From positions 1-64,000 of the forward strand of contig DATCBN010000044.1 in NCBI GenBank assembly GCA_036511855.1: a DNA stretch of 64,000 nt, given 5' to 3'. The position numbers were made by a program, and so were the translations under genes. Below are positions 51,225 through 59,350 of this stretch, one piece after another. How positions within the stretch are numbered: position 1 is the first letter of the stretch; each line of letters begins with the position of its first letter. Origin of the DNA: Candidatus Eremiobacteraceae bacterium (lineage in GTDB: Bacteria > Vulcanimicrobiota > Vulcanimicrobiia > Eremiobacterales > Eremiobacteraceae). The notes beneath the pieces are model-generated. The model saw only the letters and a list, made by a program, of their open reading frames with translations, did not search any database and had not been told where the DNA came from.

Positions 51225-51253
51225 ATGTTAGCATATTCGGGAGTCTCGCGCAA
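51225..51253 (-). promoter_or_regulatory. Predicted sigma-70-type promoter of nusA
   Basis: On the minus strand TTGCGC (51253-51248) is separated by exactly 17 bases from TAACAT (51230-51225), with an extended TGC before the -10. The site is about 67 bases upstream of the nusA start, consistent with nusA now having its own promoter. Consensus use in this organism is unknown. Confidence 0.4.
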
Positions 51254-51319
51254 GGGGGTGGGCTTCGGCTGAAATGCGATCACAGGGCAACCTGGCGCCC
51301 GCCCGCAACACCTCTGCCG

Positions 51320-52294
51320 ATGAGCACGACAAATCCAGAGCATCTCGGCAGAACCGCGCGGTTCATCAGACTGCTCAAAGAGATCGATGAAAAGCGGGCG
51401 GTCTCGAAGGCTCGATTGCACGAGATCCTCACCACCTCGTCGGAAGCGACATTCAAACGAGTCAAAGCAGAATTGCGCGAAGCCGGATATCCACTTTCAT
51501 ACAACAGCAAGGATAAACTCTATCACGTTTCGGCACGAGCCGCGCTCTCGCGGCCGAAGCTCGATCCGCGCAGCCGCGCGCAACTCGCGCTGGTGAGGAC
51601 CGCGATCGCGGGTCTTGGCGCGCCCTACGTCGCCGCGCTCGGTGAAGTGCTCGACATCCTCGATGCCCGGATCGCCATCGAAGATCCGGAAGCCGCTGCA
51701 ACGCTCTCGTCGCGACGGCCTCAGCCGCGCGCGGATCGCGCGTTTTACGAACGGCTCGATAACGTGGACACGGCGATCCGCGAAAGCCGGCTCATACAAT
51801 TCGACTACACCCACACCGCGGGCGGCGCCACCGACCCGCGCTGGGCGAAGCCCCTTGCGATGCACGATCACGACGGGCGCATCTACTGCTGGGCGATCGT
51901 CGAAGGCGAAGACCGCCCGAAGCTGTTCGCGCTGGACCGCATGGGAGACGTCGAACTGCTCGAACCGTTCGATCCAGACAGTAGATGGAAGCTCGACGAC
52001 GATCTGCGCTACAGCTTTGGCATCATGATCGGCCGGGACGCACCGCAAAAAGTGGCGATCGACATCGACGCAAGAGCCGCGGCGAACGTGCGCGCCCGGC
52101 GCTGGCCCGCTGAGACGGCTTGCGAAACACTTTCCGGCGGCACCCTGCGCATGACGTTTGAAGTCACGATGACCGAAGAGCTGATCTCGTGGGTCTTGGG
52201 TTTTGGCGGGCTCGCTACGGTCGTAGAGCCGTCGAGCGTGGCAGATGAGGTGCGAAGCCGCGCTGCAGCTATGGCATCACAACACGCGCGATAG
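51320..52294 (+). CDS. WYL-domain transcriptional regulator
   Basis: A 324-residue protein starting at ATG 51320; the frame is open upstream, overlapping the nusA leader, but the ribosome-binding site is weak. The N-terminal winged helix (RTARFIRLLKEIDEKRAVSK, ARLHEILTTSSEATFKRVKA) is followed by a WYL domain (ESRLIQFDYTHTAGG, GRIYCWAIVEGEDRPKLFAL) and a WYL C-terminal extension (IDIDARAAANVRARRWP). WYL proteins sense nucleic acids or other ligands and regulate DNA-damage, phage-defence or metabolic genes. No defence genes are nearby, so its targets are unknown. It converges with the DUF202 gene, overlapping it by 18 bases. Confidence 0.88.
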   Translation: MSTTNPEHLGRTARFIRLLKEIDEKRAVSKARLHEILTTSSEATFKRVKAELREAGYPLSYNSKDKLYHVSARAALSRPKLDPRSRAQLALVRTAIAGLGAPYVAALGEVLDILDARIAIEDPEAAATLSSRRPQPRADRAFYERLDNVDTAIRESRLIQFDYTHTAGGATDPRWAKPLAMHDHDGRIYCWAIVEGEDRPKLFALDRMGDVELLEPFDPDSRWKLDDDLRYSFGIMIGRDAPQKVAIDIDARAAANVRARRWPAETACETLSGGTLRMTFEVTMTEELISWVLGFGGLATVVEPSSVADEVRSRAAAMASQHAR

Positions 52295-52639
52295 GTTCAG
52301 GATGACCAGCGCGCCGGTGACCACGGTTGCCGCTCCGACGACGATGGCAAGCCATGGCGCCGAATGGTATTGGTCACGTTTAAGCTCGATATCGACCACG
52401 ACGAAGCGCCACGATCCCAGCGCGCCGAGCGCGACGCCCAGCGCCGCGAAGGCGATGCCCAAACGGTGACCGGACATCACTGCCCACGGTCCGACGCTGA
52501 CCTGGGTTCCCGGCATGGCGTGCGCGAGCACCGCGAACTTTGCGATGACAAATCCGAACGCCATCAGCGACAGCGACGTCCGCACGTAGGCGAGAAACGT
52601 CCGCTCGTTGGCCAGATGATCGGTGACGCGCAGATTCAT
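52277..52639 (-). CDS. DUF202 (YidH-type) inner-membrane protein
   Basis: A 120-residue protein with three membrane helices, starting at ATG 52639, which gives the typical DUF202 N-terminus NLRVTDHLANERTFLAYVRT. The helices are about 20-38, 60-80 and 92-115. The family (E. coli YidH and YidG) is widespread and of unknown function; links to stress and redox have been suggested but not established. The frame extends to 52714 without a better start. It is divergent from the cation/proton antiporter gene, 212 bases away. Confidence 0.85.
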   Translation of the reverse strand: MNLRVTDHLANERTFLAYVRTSLSLMAFGFVIAKFAVLAHAMPGTQVSVGPWAVMSGHRLGIAFAALGVALGALGSWRFVVVDIELKRDQYHSAPWLAIVVGAATVVTGALVILNLSRVL

Positions 52640-52810
52640 GATGGTGGAAGCTTGATTGGGACGTCCGTCTTTGGTATTCCTCGGCGGCTGCGGCCGCAAA
52701 CTCGACGTCTGCACACTGCAAGGACGTCGGCCGAGCGCGGTGGAAACCCATCGGACGTGGCGGTGGAGTCCGCCCGGCAGCGATGCAAAACTGCTCCGAT
52801 GTGGGAGCCG

Positions 52811-52850
52811 ATGACTCCTGACCGCGCTCTTAGAGCGCCAGGAGAATCAT
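52811..52850 (+). promoter_or_regulatory. Hairpin that sequesters the ribosome-binding site of the antiporter gene
   Basis: The 40 bases directly before ATG 52851 fold back on themselves. ATGA (52811-52814) pairs with TCAT (52847-52850), CTCCTG (52815-52820) pairs with CAGGAG (52839-52844), and GCGCTC (52824-52829) pairs with GAGCGC (52833-52838), with a TTA loop and small bulges (AA and ACC). The Shine-Dalgarno AGGAG (52840-52844) is entirely inside the stem. Sixteen pairs in total suggest that translation is controlled by opening this structure. Confidence 0.65.
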
Positions 52851-54065
52851 ATGCACGCTGTATTTGACGTGTCCGCGCTTCAGAACATGTGGCTCATCGC
52901 CGCGATCTGGATGGCGCTGGCGTTCCTCGGTTCGCTCATCTCGATCCGATTCGGCATAGCGGCCGCCCTGATCGAGATCATGCTCGGCATCCTCGCGGGA
53001 AACTTCATCGCCTTACGATCCAACGTCTGGATCGATTTCATCGCGGGCTTCGGCAGCATCATGCTCACGTTTCTCGCGGGCGCCGAGATCAATCCTACGA
53101 ATTTCAAGCGCCAGTGGCGCCCTGCCGTCTCAATCGGGCTCTTGTCTTTCGGCGCGCCCTTTCTTTGCGCGATGGTTTACGCTTACTTCTTCGCGCATTG
53201 GGACGCCAACGCTGCAAAGATCGCGGGCATCGCGATGTCCACAACGTCGGTGGCCGTTGTCTATGCGGTCATGATCGAATCGGGACTCGCGGGCACGGAG
53301 TTCGGCCAACTCATTTTGGCCGCGTGCTTCATCACCGATCTCGGCACCGTAGTGGCTCTCGGACTGCTCTTCGCGAACGTCAACGCGTGGCTCGCGATCT
53401 TCCTAGGCGTGAGCATCGCGGTGATCGCGTTCGCTCCGCGGTTCGTTCCGAATCTCTACGTTCGGCTTGGCGATCGTGTCAGCGAACCCGGCGCCCGCTT
53501 CCTCTTCCTCATCATCTTCATGCTCAGCGGCCTCGCCACGATGGCCAATAGCGAAGGCGTTCTGCCAGCCTACTTCCTCGGCTTTTCGTGCGCCGGCTTT
53601 CTGTTGAGCCACACCGAGTTTTCGCGCGGCCTGAGGCGCACGACCATGAGCCTGCTAACACCGTTTTATTTCATCAAGGCGGGTACGTTCGTGTCGCTGA
53701 CGCAAGCGGCGACGGCGATCTGGGCGATCTTGGCGTTCTTTCTCGTCAAGGTCGTGGCGAAAATAATTGCCGTCTATCCAGCAGCCCGGGCGATGCGCTA
53801 TAAGACGAGCGACGCCGCCTACCTCACGCTTATGATGGCGACCGGTCTGACGTTCGGCACGATCTCGAGCCTCTACGGACTGATGCACGGCTACATCACG
53901 CAGGGGCAGTACACGACGCTCGTCACCGTCGTCATCTTGACCGCGATCGTGCCTACGCTGATCGCGCAGCGTCACTTCCCGCCGAGTCAGGAAGTGCAAG
54001 AAGCGGAGTCCGGAGGTCTGGCAGAGATCGAGGTCCGACTTTCGAAGGCGGCGCCTCCCGGCTAG
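52851..54065 (+). CDS. Cation/proton antiporter (CPA2, Na+/H+ exchanger family)
   Basis: A 404-residue membrane protein with about 12 helices of the PF00999 family. ATG 52851 follows AGGAGAA at six bases. Early helices read LGSLISIRFGIAAALIEIML, then FIAGFGSIMLTFLAGAEINP; the central MSTTSVAVVYAVMIESG and LAACFITDLGTVVAL regions carry the Asp (TD) expected near the ion site. It would exchange Na+ or K+ for protons to control pH or salt. The C-terminus is short and lacks KTN/RCK domains. Its start codon region lies at the foot of an RNA hairpin, so translation is probably regulated. Confidence 0.9.
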   Translation: MHAVFDVSALQNMWLIAAIWMALAFLGSLISIRFGIAAALIEIMLGILAGNFIALRSNVWIDFIAGFGSIMLTFLAGAEINPTNFKRQWRPAVSIGLLSFGAPFLCAMVYAYFFAHWDANAAKIAGIAMSTTSVAVVYAVMIESGLAGTEFGQLILAACFITDLGTVVALGLLFANVNAWLAIFLGVSIAVIAFAPRFVPNLYVRLGDRVSEPGARFLFLIIFMLSGLATMANSEGVLPAYFLGFSCAGFLLSHTEFSRGLRRTTMSLLTPFYFIKAGTFVSLTQAATAIWAILAFFLVKVVAKIIAVYPAARAMRYKTSDAAYLTLMMATGLTFGTISSLYGLMHGYITQGQYTTLVTVVILTAIVPTLIAQRHFPPSQEVQEAESGGLAEIEVRLSKAAPPG

Positions 54066-54106
54066 TCCCACAGGACTCCGGCACATGGCCGAGAATCGGC
54101 GCGCGT

Positions 54107-54322
54107 ATGAACGATCCGGCCGCGCGCCGTAATCCGCGGCGCTTCGCTTATTGGCTGCTCGCGATCCCTATCGTCGCGACTTTGTGGCCTCCGCTCTACG
54201 CGCACGCCGACCCTGAGATCGCCGGCATTCCATTTTTCTATTGGTATCAATTCATCTGGGTCGTGCTGAGCAGCGTCGTCACCGTAACCGTCTATCTGCT
54301 CACGCGCGAGGATAAGACGTGA
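54107..54322 (+). CDS. DUF3311 small membrane subunit of an SSS transporter
   Basis: A 71-residue protein with two membrane helices (FAYWLLAIPIVATLWPPLY and FFYWYQFIWVVLSSVVTVTV). The pattern, with a Pro-rich loop and WYQF before TM2, is that of DUF3311 proteins, which are encoded next to sodium:solute symporters of the MctP/monocarboxylate type and are thought to be partner subunits. The TGA overlaps the GTG of the symporter gene (GTGA), so the two are co-translated. The ribosome-binding site before ATG 54107 is weak. Confidence 0.88.
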   Translation: MNDPAARRNPRRFAYWLLAIPIVATLWPPLYAHADPEIAGIPFFYWYQFIWVVLSSVVTVTVYLLTREDKT

Positions 54323-55881
54323 TCCTGTGGACCGCGGTCGCGGTCTTCCTCGCGCTCTTCATCCTCGTCAGCGTGATGGGCTTCATGGCCACACGCTGGC
54401 GGCCGAGCAATCTCGACGACATCCACGAATGGGCGCTCGCCGGCCGCGGCTTCGGCACGTTCACCTCGTGGTTCTTGATCGGCGGCGATATCTACACCGC
54501 CTACACGTTCATCGCTGTGCCGGCGTTGGTCTACGGTGCCGGCGCCCTCGGCTTCTTCGCGCTGCCCTACACAACGATCGTCTATCCGATCGTCTTCGTC
54601 TTCGCGCCGCGCTTTTGGCTCGTCGCGAAGCACCGCGGCTATATCACGTACGCCGATTTCGCGCGCGAGCGCTTCGACAGCCGCAGCCTCGCCTTTGCGG
54701 TGGCATTCACGGGCATTTTGGCCACCATGCCGTACATCGCGCTGCAGCTCGTCGGCATGCAAGTCGTGATCGCCGGACTCGGCTTCACCGGCCAGGGTCT
54801 GTTAGGCGACCTGCCGGTCATCGTGGCGTTTGCCATTCTCGCGATCTACACATATCGGGGAGGCCTCCGCGCGCCGGCTATGGTCGCATTCGTCAAGGAT
54901 GCGCTTATCTACATCACCATCATCGGCGCGTCGATCGTGCTGGTCTCAAAACTCGGCGGCTTCGCGCACATCTTCCAAACCGCAAGCGCGGTCTTGGCAC
55001 AACGGCCAAAGCCCGGTACGATCATCTTGCCCCCGCAAAGCTTTACGGCGTATGCCACGCTCTCGCTCGGTTCGGGCCTCGCGTTGTTCATGTACCCGCA
55101 CGCGATCACCGGCGTGCTGAGCGCGAAGAACACGACCGTCATCAAGCGGAACATGGCTCTCATTCCGGCCTACAGCGTTTTGCTCGGCCTCAACGCGCTG
55201 TTCGGATTCATGGCGATCGCCGCCGGCGTTCACGCCGCAAGCCCGAACGCCGCGGTGCCGCTGCTGTTCGTGAAGATGTTCCCGCAGTGGTTCGTGGGGA
55301 TGTCGTTCGCCGCCATCGCGATCGGCGCGCTTGTCCCGGCTGCCATCATGTCCATCGCGGCAGCCAATCTCTTCACGCGATCGATCTACAAGGAATACAT
55401 CAAACCGGCATGCTCCGGTCCGGAGGAGACGCGCGTCGCACGTTACGTCTCGCTTGCGGTCAAGGCGGGCGCGCTGCTGTTCGTGCTCTTGCTGCCCACA
55501 CAATTCGCCATCTACTTTCAGTTGCTCGCCGGTGCGTGGATCCTTCAGACGCTGCCGACGATCCTCATCGGCCTCTACACGCGCAGGCTTCACCGGCGCG
55601 CGCTATTCGTCGGTTGGCTGGCCGGCATGATAACCGCGACGTGGATGGGCATCGTCACTGGCTACACGCCGACGATCACGCTGCACCTCGGCGGCTTCTC
55701 GCTGGCTGGGTACATCGGCCTATTCGCGCTCACGCTCAACCTCATCGTGACGATTGTGGGCACTTTCATATGCGATGGTCTTGGCGTCGGCCGGGGCCAG
55801 GATGCGACGAGCCCGACGGACTATTTAGATGACACGGGAGTAGCATCGCGAACAGTCGTTCGCAAGTTATCCGTGACTTGA
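54319..55881 (+). CDS. Sodium:solute symporter, monocarboxylate type
   Basis: A 520-residue, 13- to 14-helix SSS transporter starting at GTG 54319. Typical parts are EWALAGRGFGTFTSWFLIGG near the N-terminus, FVFAPRFWLVAKHRGYITYA, DFARERFDSRS, GLRAPAMVAFVKDALIYITI (the SSS signature) and AIAIGALVPAAIMSIAAANL with the Ser-rich helix 8. Together with DUF3311 it resembles MctP, which takes up lactate, pyruvate or acetate. Acetate uptake would fit the xfp-ackA pathway, but the genes are far apart. The end of the gene is followed by an AT-rich stretch that probably holds the pilin-cluster promoter. Confidence 0.9.
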   Translation: MILWTAVAVFLALFILVSVMGFMATRWRPSNLDDIHEWALAGRGFGTFTSWFLIGGDIYTAYTFIAVPALVYGAGALGFFALPYTTIVYPIVFVFAPRFWLVAKHRGYITYADFARERFDSRSLAFAVAFTGILATMPYIALQLVGMQVVIAGLGFTGQGLLGDLPVIVAFAILAIYTYRGGLRAPAMVAFVKDALIYITIIGASIVLVSKLGGFAHIFQTASAVLAQRPKPGTIILPPQSFTAYATLSLGSGLALFMYPHAITGVLSAKNTTVIKRNMALIPAYSVLLGLNALFGFMAIAAGVHAASPNAAVPLLFVKMFPQWFVGMSFAAIAIGALVPAAIMSIAAANLFTRSIYKEYIKPACSGPEETRVARYVSLAVKAGALLFVLLLPTQFAIYFQLLAGAWILQTLPTILIGLYTRRLHRRALFVGWLAGMITATWMGIVTGYTPTITLHLGGFSLAGYIGLFALTLNLIVTIVGTFICDGLGVGRGQDATSPTDYLDDTGVASRTVVRKLSVT

Positions 55882-55962
55882 ATCACTAATTTAGGGTATT
55901 ATTAGAGAATAACGGCGCTCATGGCGTCAGTACCTATTTTCTTACCATTCGAAGGCGGCTCC

Positions 55963-56400
55963 ATGGACGGTAGACGTCATCGCGGCACACGCGGTTTCAG
56001 CGTAGTCGAGGCCTTGATCGGCATAACTCTTTTCGCCATGGCGCTCATGGCGTTCTTTGCAATTTTCCCATATTCGCTTGCCACCACTTCTCACGACGAC
56101 GAATACCTTCAGGCGATATCGGCGGGGCAAGAGTATTTGGATTCGCTTCGCTCTGCGGTCGAGCAATCGAAGCCGCTCCCGGGTTCGCCAAATCCGCCGA
56201 TAAGAATCGACGGCGGCTTCTCGGTTCTGGGCAACGGCGTGCGGAACGCTTCGCCGGGTAACTTCACGATCAAAGGCGGCTGTACTTTGGTTACGGGCTA
56301 CACGCGTCTTGAATTGTGCACCTCCACGGTCCAGTGGACCGAGGCCGGCCTTACTCGCACTTATCAGGTCCAATCGTATGCGACACAGCAAGTCTCGTAG
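55963..56400 (+). CDS. Type IV prepilin-like protein 1 (PilV-like)
   Basis: A 145-residue protein from ATG 55963 (GAAGG upstream; ATG 55921 is the alternative). The short basic leader RRHRGTRG precedes FSVVEALIGITLFAMALMAF, a prepilin cleavage motif G/FxxxE with the conserved Glu at +5. The mature part has two Cys (GGCTLVTGYTRLELC) that may form a disulfide. It is a minor pilin or pseudopilin rather than the major one, given its short beta domain. An AT-rich promoter-like stretch (TTGAAT and TATTAT near 55880-55900) lies upstream, and the next gene overlaps its end by 23 bases. Confidence 0.8.
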   Translation: MDGRRHRGTRGFSVVEALIGITLFAMALMAFFAIFPYSLATTSHDDEYLQAISAGQEYLDSLRSAVEQSKPLPGSPNPPIRIDGGFSVLGNGVRNASPGNFTIKGGCTLVTGYTRLELCTSTVQWTEAGLTRTYQVQSYATQQVS

Positions 56401-57052
56401 CGCGCGCCTCGCGCGCGGCTTCACCATCGCCGAGATGTTGACGGTAACAGTGCTCTTCGGCCTGCTCCTCACCACCATCGCAGCCGTCATTCCAGCAGTG
56501 CTTCGTTCGCCCACGCAGATGCAGGCGCAAGTCGACGAAGTCGACGCAGGCGCGCTGGCGCTTTATAAGGTGCAGCGCGACGCCCGCCAAGGCGATGTCA
56601 ACGGTGTATTCAATTGCAGCACTGCGCCGGTCGTGATCTGCGTACAACAAACGGGTTCCACGCCGATGAACACGCAAGCTCTTGTCATCGCAGGCGACAA
56701 CGGAACGACACAGTTCGTGAACAATGTCGGACAACCCAAATGGCAAGGCTATGTCGTCTACTGGCTGGCGCCGAGCGCTGCCGGCGTCGGAATGGATCTG
56801 ATGCGTACGTTCGAGTTAATCAATATTCCAATCATAGGCGGTGTGCCGCAATTTTCTGCGAGCGACGCTGCGACTTGTGTGAATACCGCGATCGCGCAGG
56901 CGTCGCCGTCGGTTGCGGCTCCCGACGTTCGTCAACTCTTGTCAAGCGTGACGCCCGCCAATGGGATAATCGCATTGCAGATGGTCGCCGGCGTGAACCG
57001 CGGCGACGTCACCGGCATCAATCTGCAGGGTAATACCTATGCTCGCAACTAG
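56378..57052 (+). CDS. Type IV prepilin-like protein 2 (PilW-like)
   Basis: A 224-residue protein whose start, ATG 56378, lies inside the preceding gene. The leader RHSKSRSARLARG precedes FTIAEMLTVTVLFGLLLTTI, again G/FxxxE, so it should be processed by a prepilin peptidase. The mature part is larger and includes two Cys in NCSTAPVVICV, a YKVQRDARQGDV segment typical of PilW-like minor pilins, and a long Thr/Val-rich C-terminus. It overlaps the next gene by 14 bases. It probably joins the other two pilin-like proteins in a priming complex at the pilus tip. Confidence 0.8.
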   Translation: MRHSKSRSARLARGFTIAEMLTVTVLFGLLLTTIAAVIPAVLRSPTQMQAQVDEVDAGALALYKVQRDARQGDVNGVFNCSTAPVVICVQQTGSTPMNTQALVIAGDNGTTQFVNNVGQPKWQGYVVYWLAPSAAGVGMDLMRTFELINIPIIGGVPQFSASDAATCVNTAIAQASPSVAAPDVRQLLSSVTPANGIIALQMVAGVNRGDVTGINLQGNTYARN

Positions 57053-58313
57053 AGCGGCCGGCGCGGCGCGCGGCGTCGTGATGCTGATCGTCATAATCCT
57101 TGTGGCGCTTTTGATCATCATCGCGCTCTTGCTGGCGTCCGGAGCGTTCAATGCCGAAACGGCCGTTGAGGCGGTAGCCGCTAAGTATCGCGTGCTCAAC
57201 TCCGCCGAAGGCGGCGTCAACGCCGCGCTGAACAACCTCGCCGAAGATCCTTACGCTACGCCGACATGCTATCCCGGTACGCTCAACAATATGGTCTATA
57301 CTGGGTGCATCGTTTCAAACAATCTTCAACGCTCCTCGCCTGCGCCGGTATTGGATCCCGCCACCGGCGACCAGATCAACGTCCCCAAGAATTCCGCGTA
57401 CCTATACGGCGAGTCGTCGGTCGGCGGTGGCCGAAAGGTTTACATCGAGGCTATCGCCAGTCTCGCCCCGCCCCTCACGCTTCCAAACGGCGCCATTAAT
57501 GCCGTCGGTTCGGTCAACGATCTTGCGCCGGAGACGATCGCCGCCGATCCACAAGCGATGTCCCCGGACGCCAACGTCAACGCCAACGCCGACATCGACG
57601 TGAGCAGTCTGCCAAGTTCCGTGAGCGGCACCACCTCGGCCGTCGGGACCGACAACCTGCCGGGTACCGGCGACAAGACCAATTCCGGCGCGAACAGCGT
57701 GGCATTTCCGAATGCTGTGCAGTTGCAACAGGCGGCACAGAACGCTCAATCGTTGGCACGCGCGGGTTCGCATTTCACCGGCGCGTCGCTAAGCTCGGGC
57801 TCCGGCGGCACTGTCACCGGCAATGCGTTCATCGACGGGGATCTTCTGCTTAGCGCCGGCACCGTCACTCTCACCGGTGGCTCCTACGTCTATATCAACG
57901 GCAACCTCTGCGTCACGGGCTCCGGCACACTCGCTAATCTCAACACCGGTCAGAATATCGTCGTCGTGTCGGGGATGGTTTCGGTCCAATCGTCGGGCTC
58001 GTTCATGACGGCCGCTCAGCAGAATTCGCTGCTGCTGGTCATGGGTCCCGATTCGGGACAGCCAGGCGCTTGTGGGACCACCTACGCAGTCGACCTTGAG
58101 TCTGGCGCCGGCGCCGCACCAATCGGCACGATCTTCGCCGGGTCCGGTTCGCTTTACGTCGGAGGGTCATCTGCTCTTAGTGGGGCACTAGACTCCACCA
58201 ACAACATCTATATTGGTGGAAACCCCGCCTCCAGTTTCACATACGACGCCACTCAAGCGCAGACAACGCTCACCACAGGCACGCTCACGTACACCGCCTA
58301 CAACGAGTACTAG
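57039..58313 (+). CDS. PilX-like pilus assembly protein with beta-helical C-terminus
   Basis: A 424-residue protein starting at ATG 57039. The N-terminus (RAAGAARGVVMLIVIILVAL) is a PilX-type hydrophobic helix without the G/FxxxE motif, followed by AKYRVLNSAEGGVNAALNNL, also PilX-like. Most of the rest is a Gly/Ser/Thr-rich beta-helix-like region (GNAFIDGDLLLSAGTVTLTG, GSYVYINGNLCVTGSGTL) reminiscent of bactofilin or autotransporter passenger repeats. Several Cys occur. Such large PilX-like proteins may act as tip adhesins. It lies directly after the two prepilins and four bases before the next gene. Confidence 0.75.
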   Translation: MLATRAAGAARGVVMLIVIILVALLIIIALLLASGAFNAETAVEAVAAKYRVLNSAEGGVNAALNNLAEDPYATPTCYPGTLNNMVYTGCIVSNNLQRSSPAPVLDPATGDQINVPKNSAYLYGESSVGGGRKVYIEAIASLAPPLTLPNGAINAVGSVNDLAPETIAADPQAMSPDANVNANADIDVSSLPSSVSGTTSAVGTDNLPGTGDKTNSGANSVAFPNAVQLQQAAQNAQSLARAGSHFTGASLSSGSGGTVTGNAFIDGDLLLSAGTVTLTGGSYVYINGNLCVTGSGTLANLNTGQNIVVVSGMVSVQSSGSFMTAAQQNSLLLVMGPDSGQPGACGTTYAVDLESGAGAAPIGTIFAGSGSLYVGGSSALSGALDSTNNIYIGGNPASSFTYDATQAQTTLTTGTLTYTAYNEY

Positions 58314-58317
58314 CGCC

Positions 58318-59280
58318 ATGGCCCTCGCAAAAAATTCGTTGACGGCTTCTGCCGAACCGACCTACACACTCGACGTCGCACTCGAAGGGTTGGCCTCGGC
58401 CGGCTATCGTGCGGACGCCGCGACCTGGGCGCGCTTCGTCGACGCCGGACTTTTGCGCCGCTCCACCGGGCCGTCGCCGCATCTCATCTTGATCGGCGTC
58501 GCCGATCTCAAAAGATTTCGCGCCATCCTCGATCTCGAACTTCGCCTCGGACAACCGGCATCGCTCGAGAGACTGGCATTTTATCTGTGCGCTACCGGAA
58601 TGGCCGATGTCCCTGCGACAAAAGTACTCGACTTCATCGAAGCGGGCGTGGCCGCGTTCTTCTCCGCAAGCGAGTGCGAATTGCGCGCGCTGCCGAACGT
58701 GCCCGTGCAGATCGGCCTCGACGGCGAACGCGCGCTTGCCAAGCGTCTCGCTGCAAAATTGTTGGAGACGTGCGCTCAGATCGGGCGCAACGATCGCGCC
58801 GCCTTGGCTTTCCTCGCCGAGATCGGATGTACGCTGTTCTTGCGAGCAACCTGGCGCAACCGCACGTCTGGCCGCGGTCCGGTGCCTCGCATCGTCACAG
58901 ATGTGATGCTCGATCCGGAGAGCCTCTACATCTCACCCATGAGCGCCGGGAGGCCGCTAAAATCGACGGCCGCTGAGAGGCTCTTGCCTCCGGCCATGAA
59001 TATCGCGCACGTGATAGCCGAGCTGCGCCAATCGCTGTTGTTCCGCGCCGCCGATATCATCGCCGCCGCTTCGGATTCCGCGACGGTCGCCGATCGCGTT
59101 TGCCCGGGTTTGGCAGGGCCTCAGGCGCCGACGCTCTTGCAGACGCTCGTGCCGCTCCTCGCCGCGGCTTTCGCGCGCATGCGCGCGAGCGGACGGCCGC
59201 ATATGTGCGAACGCATCGCAAAATCGGCGTGGTCCGAGCCGGAAGCCATGCGCCAAGCGCTGTTGACCCACTGGTCGTAA
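58318..59280 (+). CDS. Unknown protein, last gene of the pilin cluster
   Basis: A 320-residue soluble, helix-rich protein of no recognised family, starting at ATG 58318 four bases after the PilX-like stop. Notable segments are YTLDVALEGLASAGYRADAA, TWARFVDAGLLRR, an Arg-rich RATWRNRTSGRGPVPRIVTD in the middle, and a C-terminal helix bundle (AHVIAELRQSLLFRAADIIA, AAFARMRASGRPHMCERI). The N-terminal 60 residues look like a MerR- or excisionase-like winged helix (alternation DAATWARFVDAGLLRRSTG), so DNA binding is possible. Its position suggests a pilus-linked regulator or assembly factor. A palindromic repeat with T run ends the cluster. Confidence 0.65.
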   Translation: MALAKNSLTASAEPTYTLDVALEGLASAGYRADAATWARFVDAGLLRRSTGPSPHLILIGVADLKRFRAILDLELRLGQPASLERLAFYLCATGMADVPATKVLDFIEAGVAAFFSASECELRALPNVPVQIGLDGERALAKRLAAKLLETCAQIGRNDRAALAFLAEIGCTLFLRATWRNRTSGRGPVPRIVTDVMLDPESLYISPMSAGRPLKSTAAERLLPPAMNIAHVIAELRQSLLFRAADIIAAASDSATVADRVCPGLAGPQAPTLLQTLVPLLAAAFARMRASGRPHMCERIAKSAWSEPEAMRQALLTHWS

Positions 59281-59317
59281 CCTGACCCGATTATTCGATT
59301 GTGATAGGACGGCAAGC

Positions 59318-59350
59318 CGTACTAGGGTGAGCAGCGCTCACCCATTTTTT
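59318..59350 (+). terminator. Palindromic repeat variant, locus 5a, acting as a terminator
   Basis: The unit 59318-59343 reads CGTACTAGGGTGAGC, AGC, GCTCACCC: the same lead sequence, but the stem has two compensatory changes relative to other copies. It is followed by A and six T residues (59345-59350), ending the pilin cluster. Confidence 0.8.

Noticed and set aside
52640-52850. A known Na+/Li+ riboswitch (nhaA or DUF1646 type) upstream of the antiporter
   Set aside because: I could not match the remembered consensus elements; only a simple Shine-Dalgarno-blocking hairpin is visible.
54327-55832. A 501-codon frame overlapping the SSS symporter on the same strand
   Set aside because: It is out of frame with a clear transporter and its translation is rich in Arg and His, typical of a shifted frame in GC-rich DNA.
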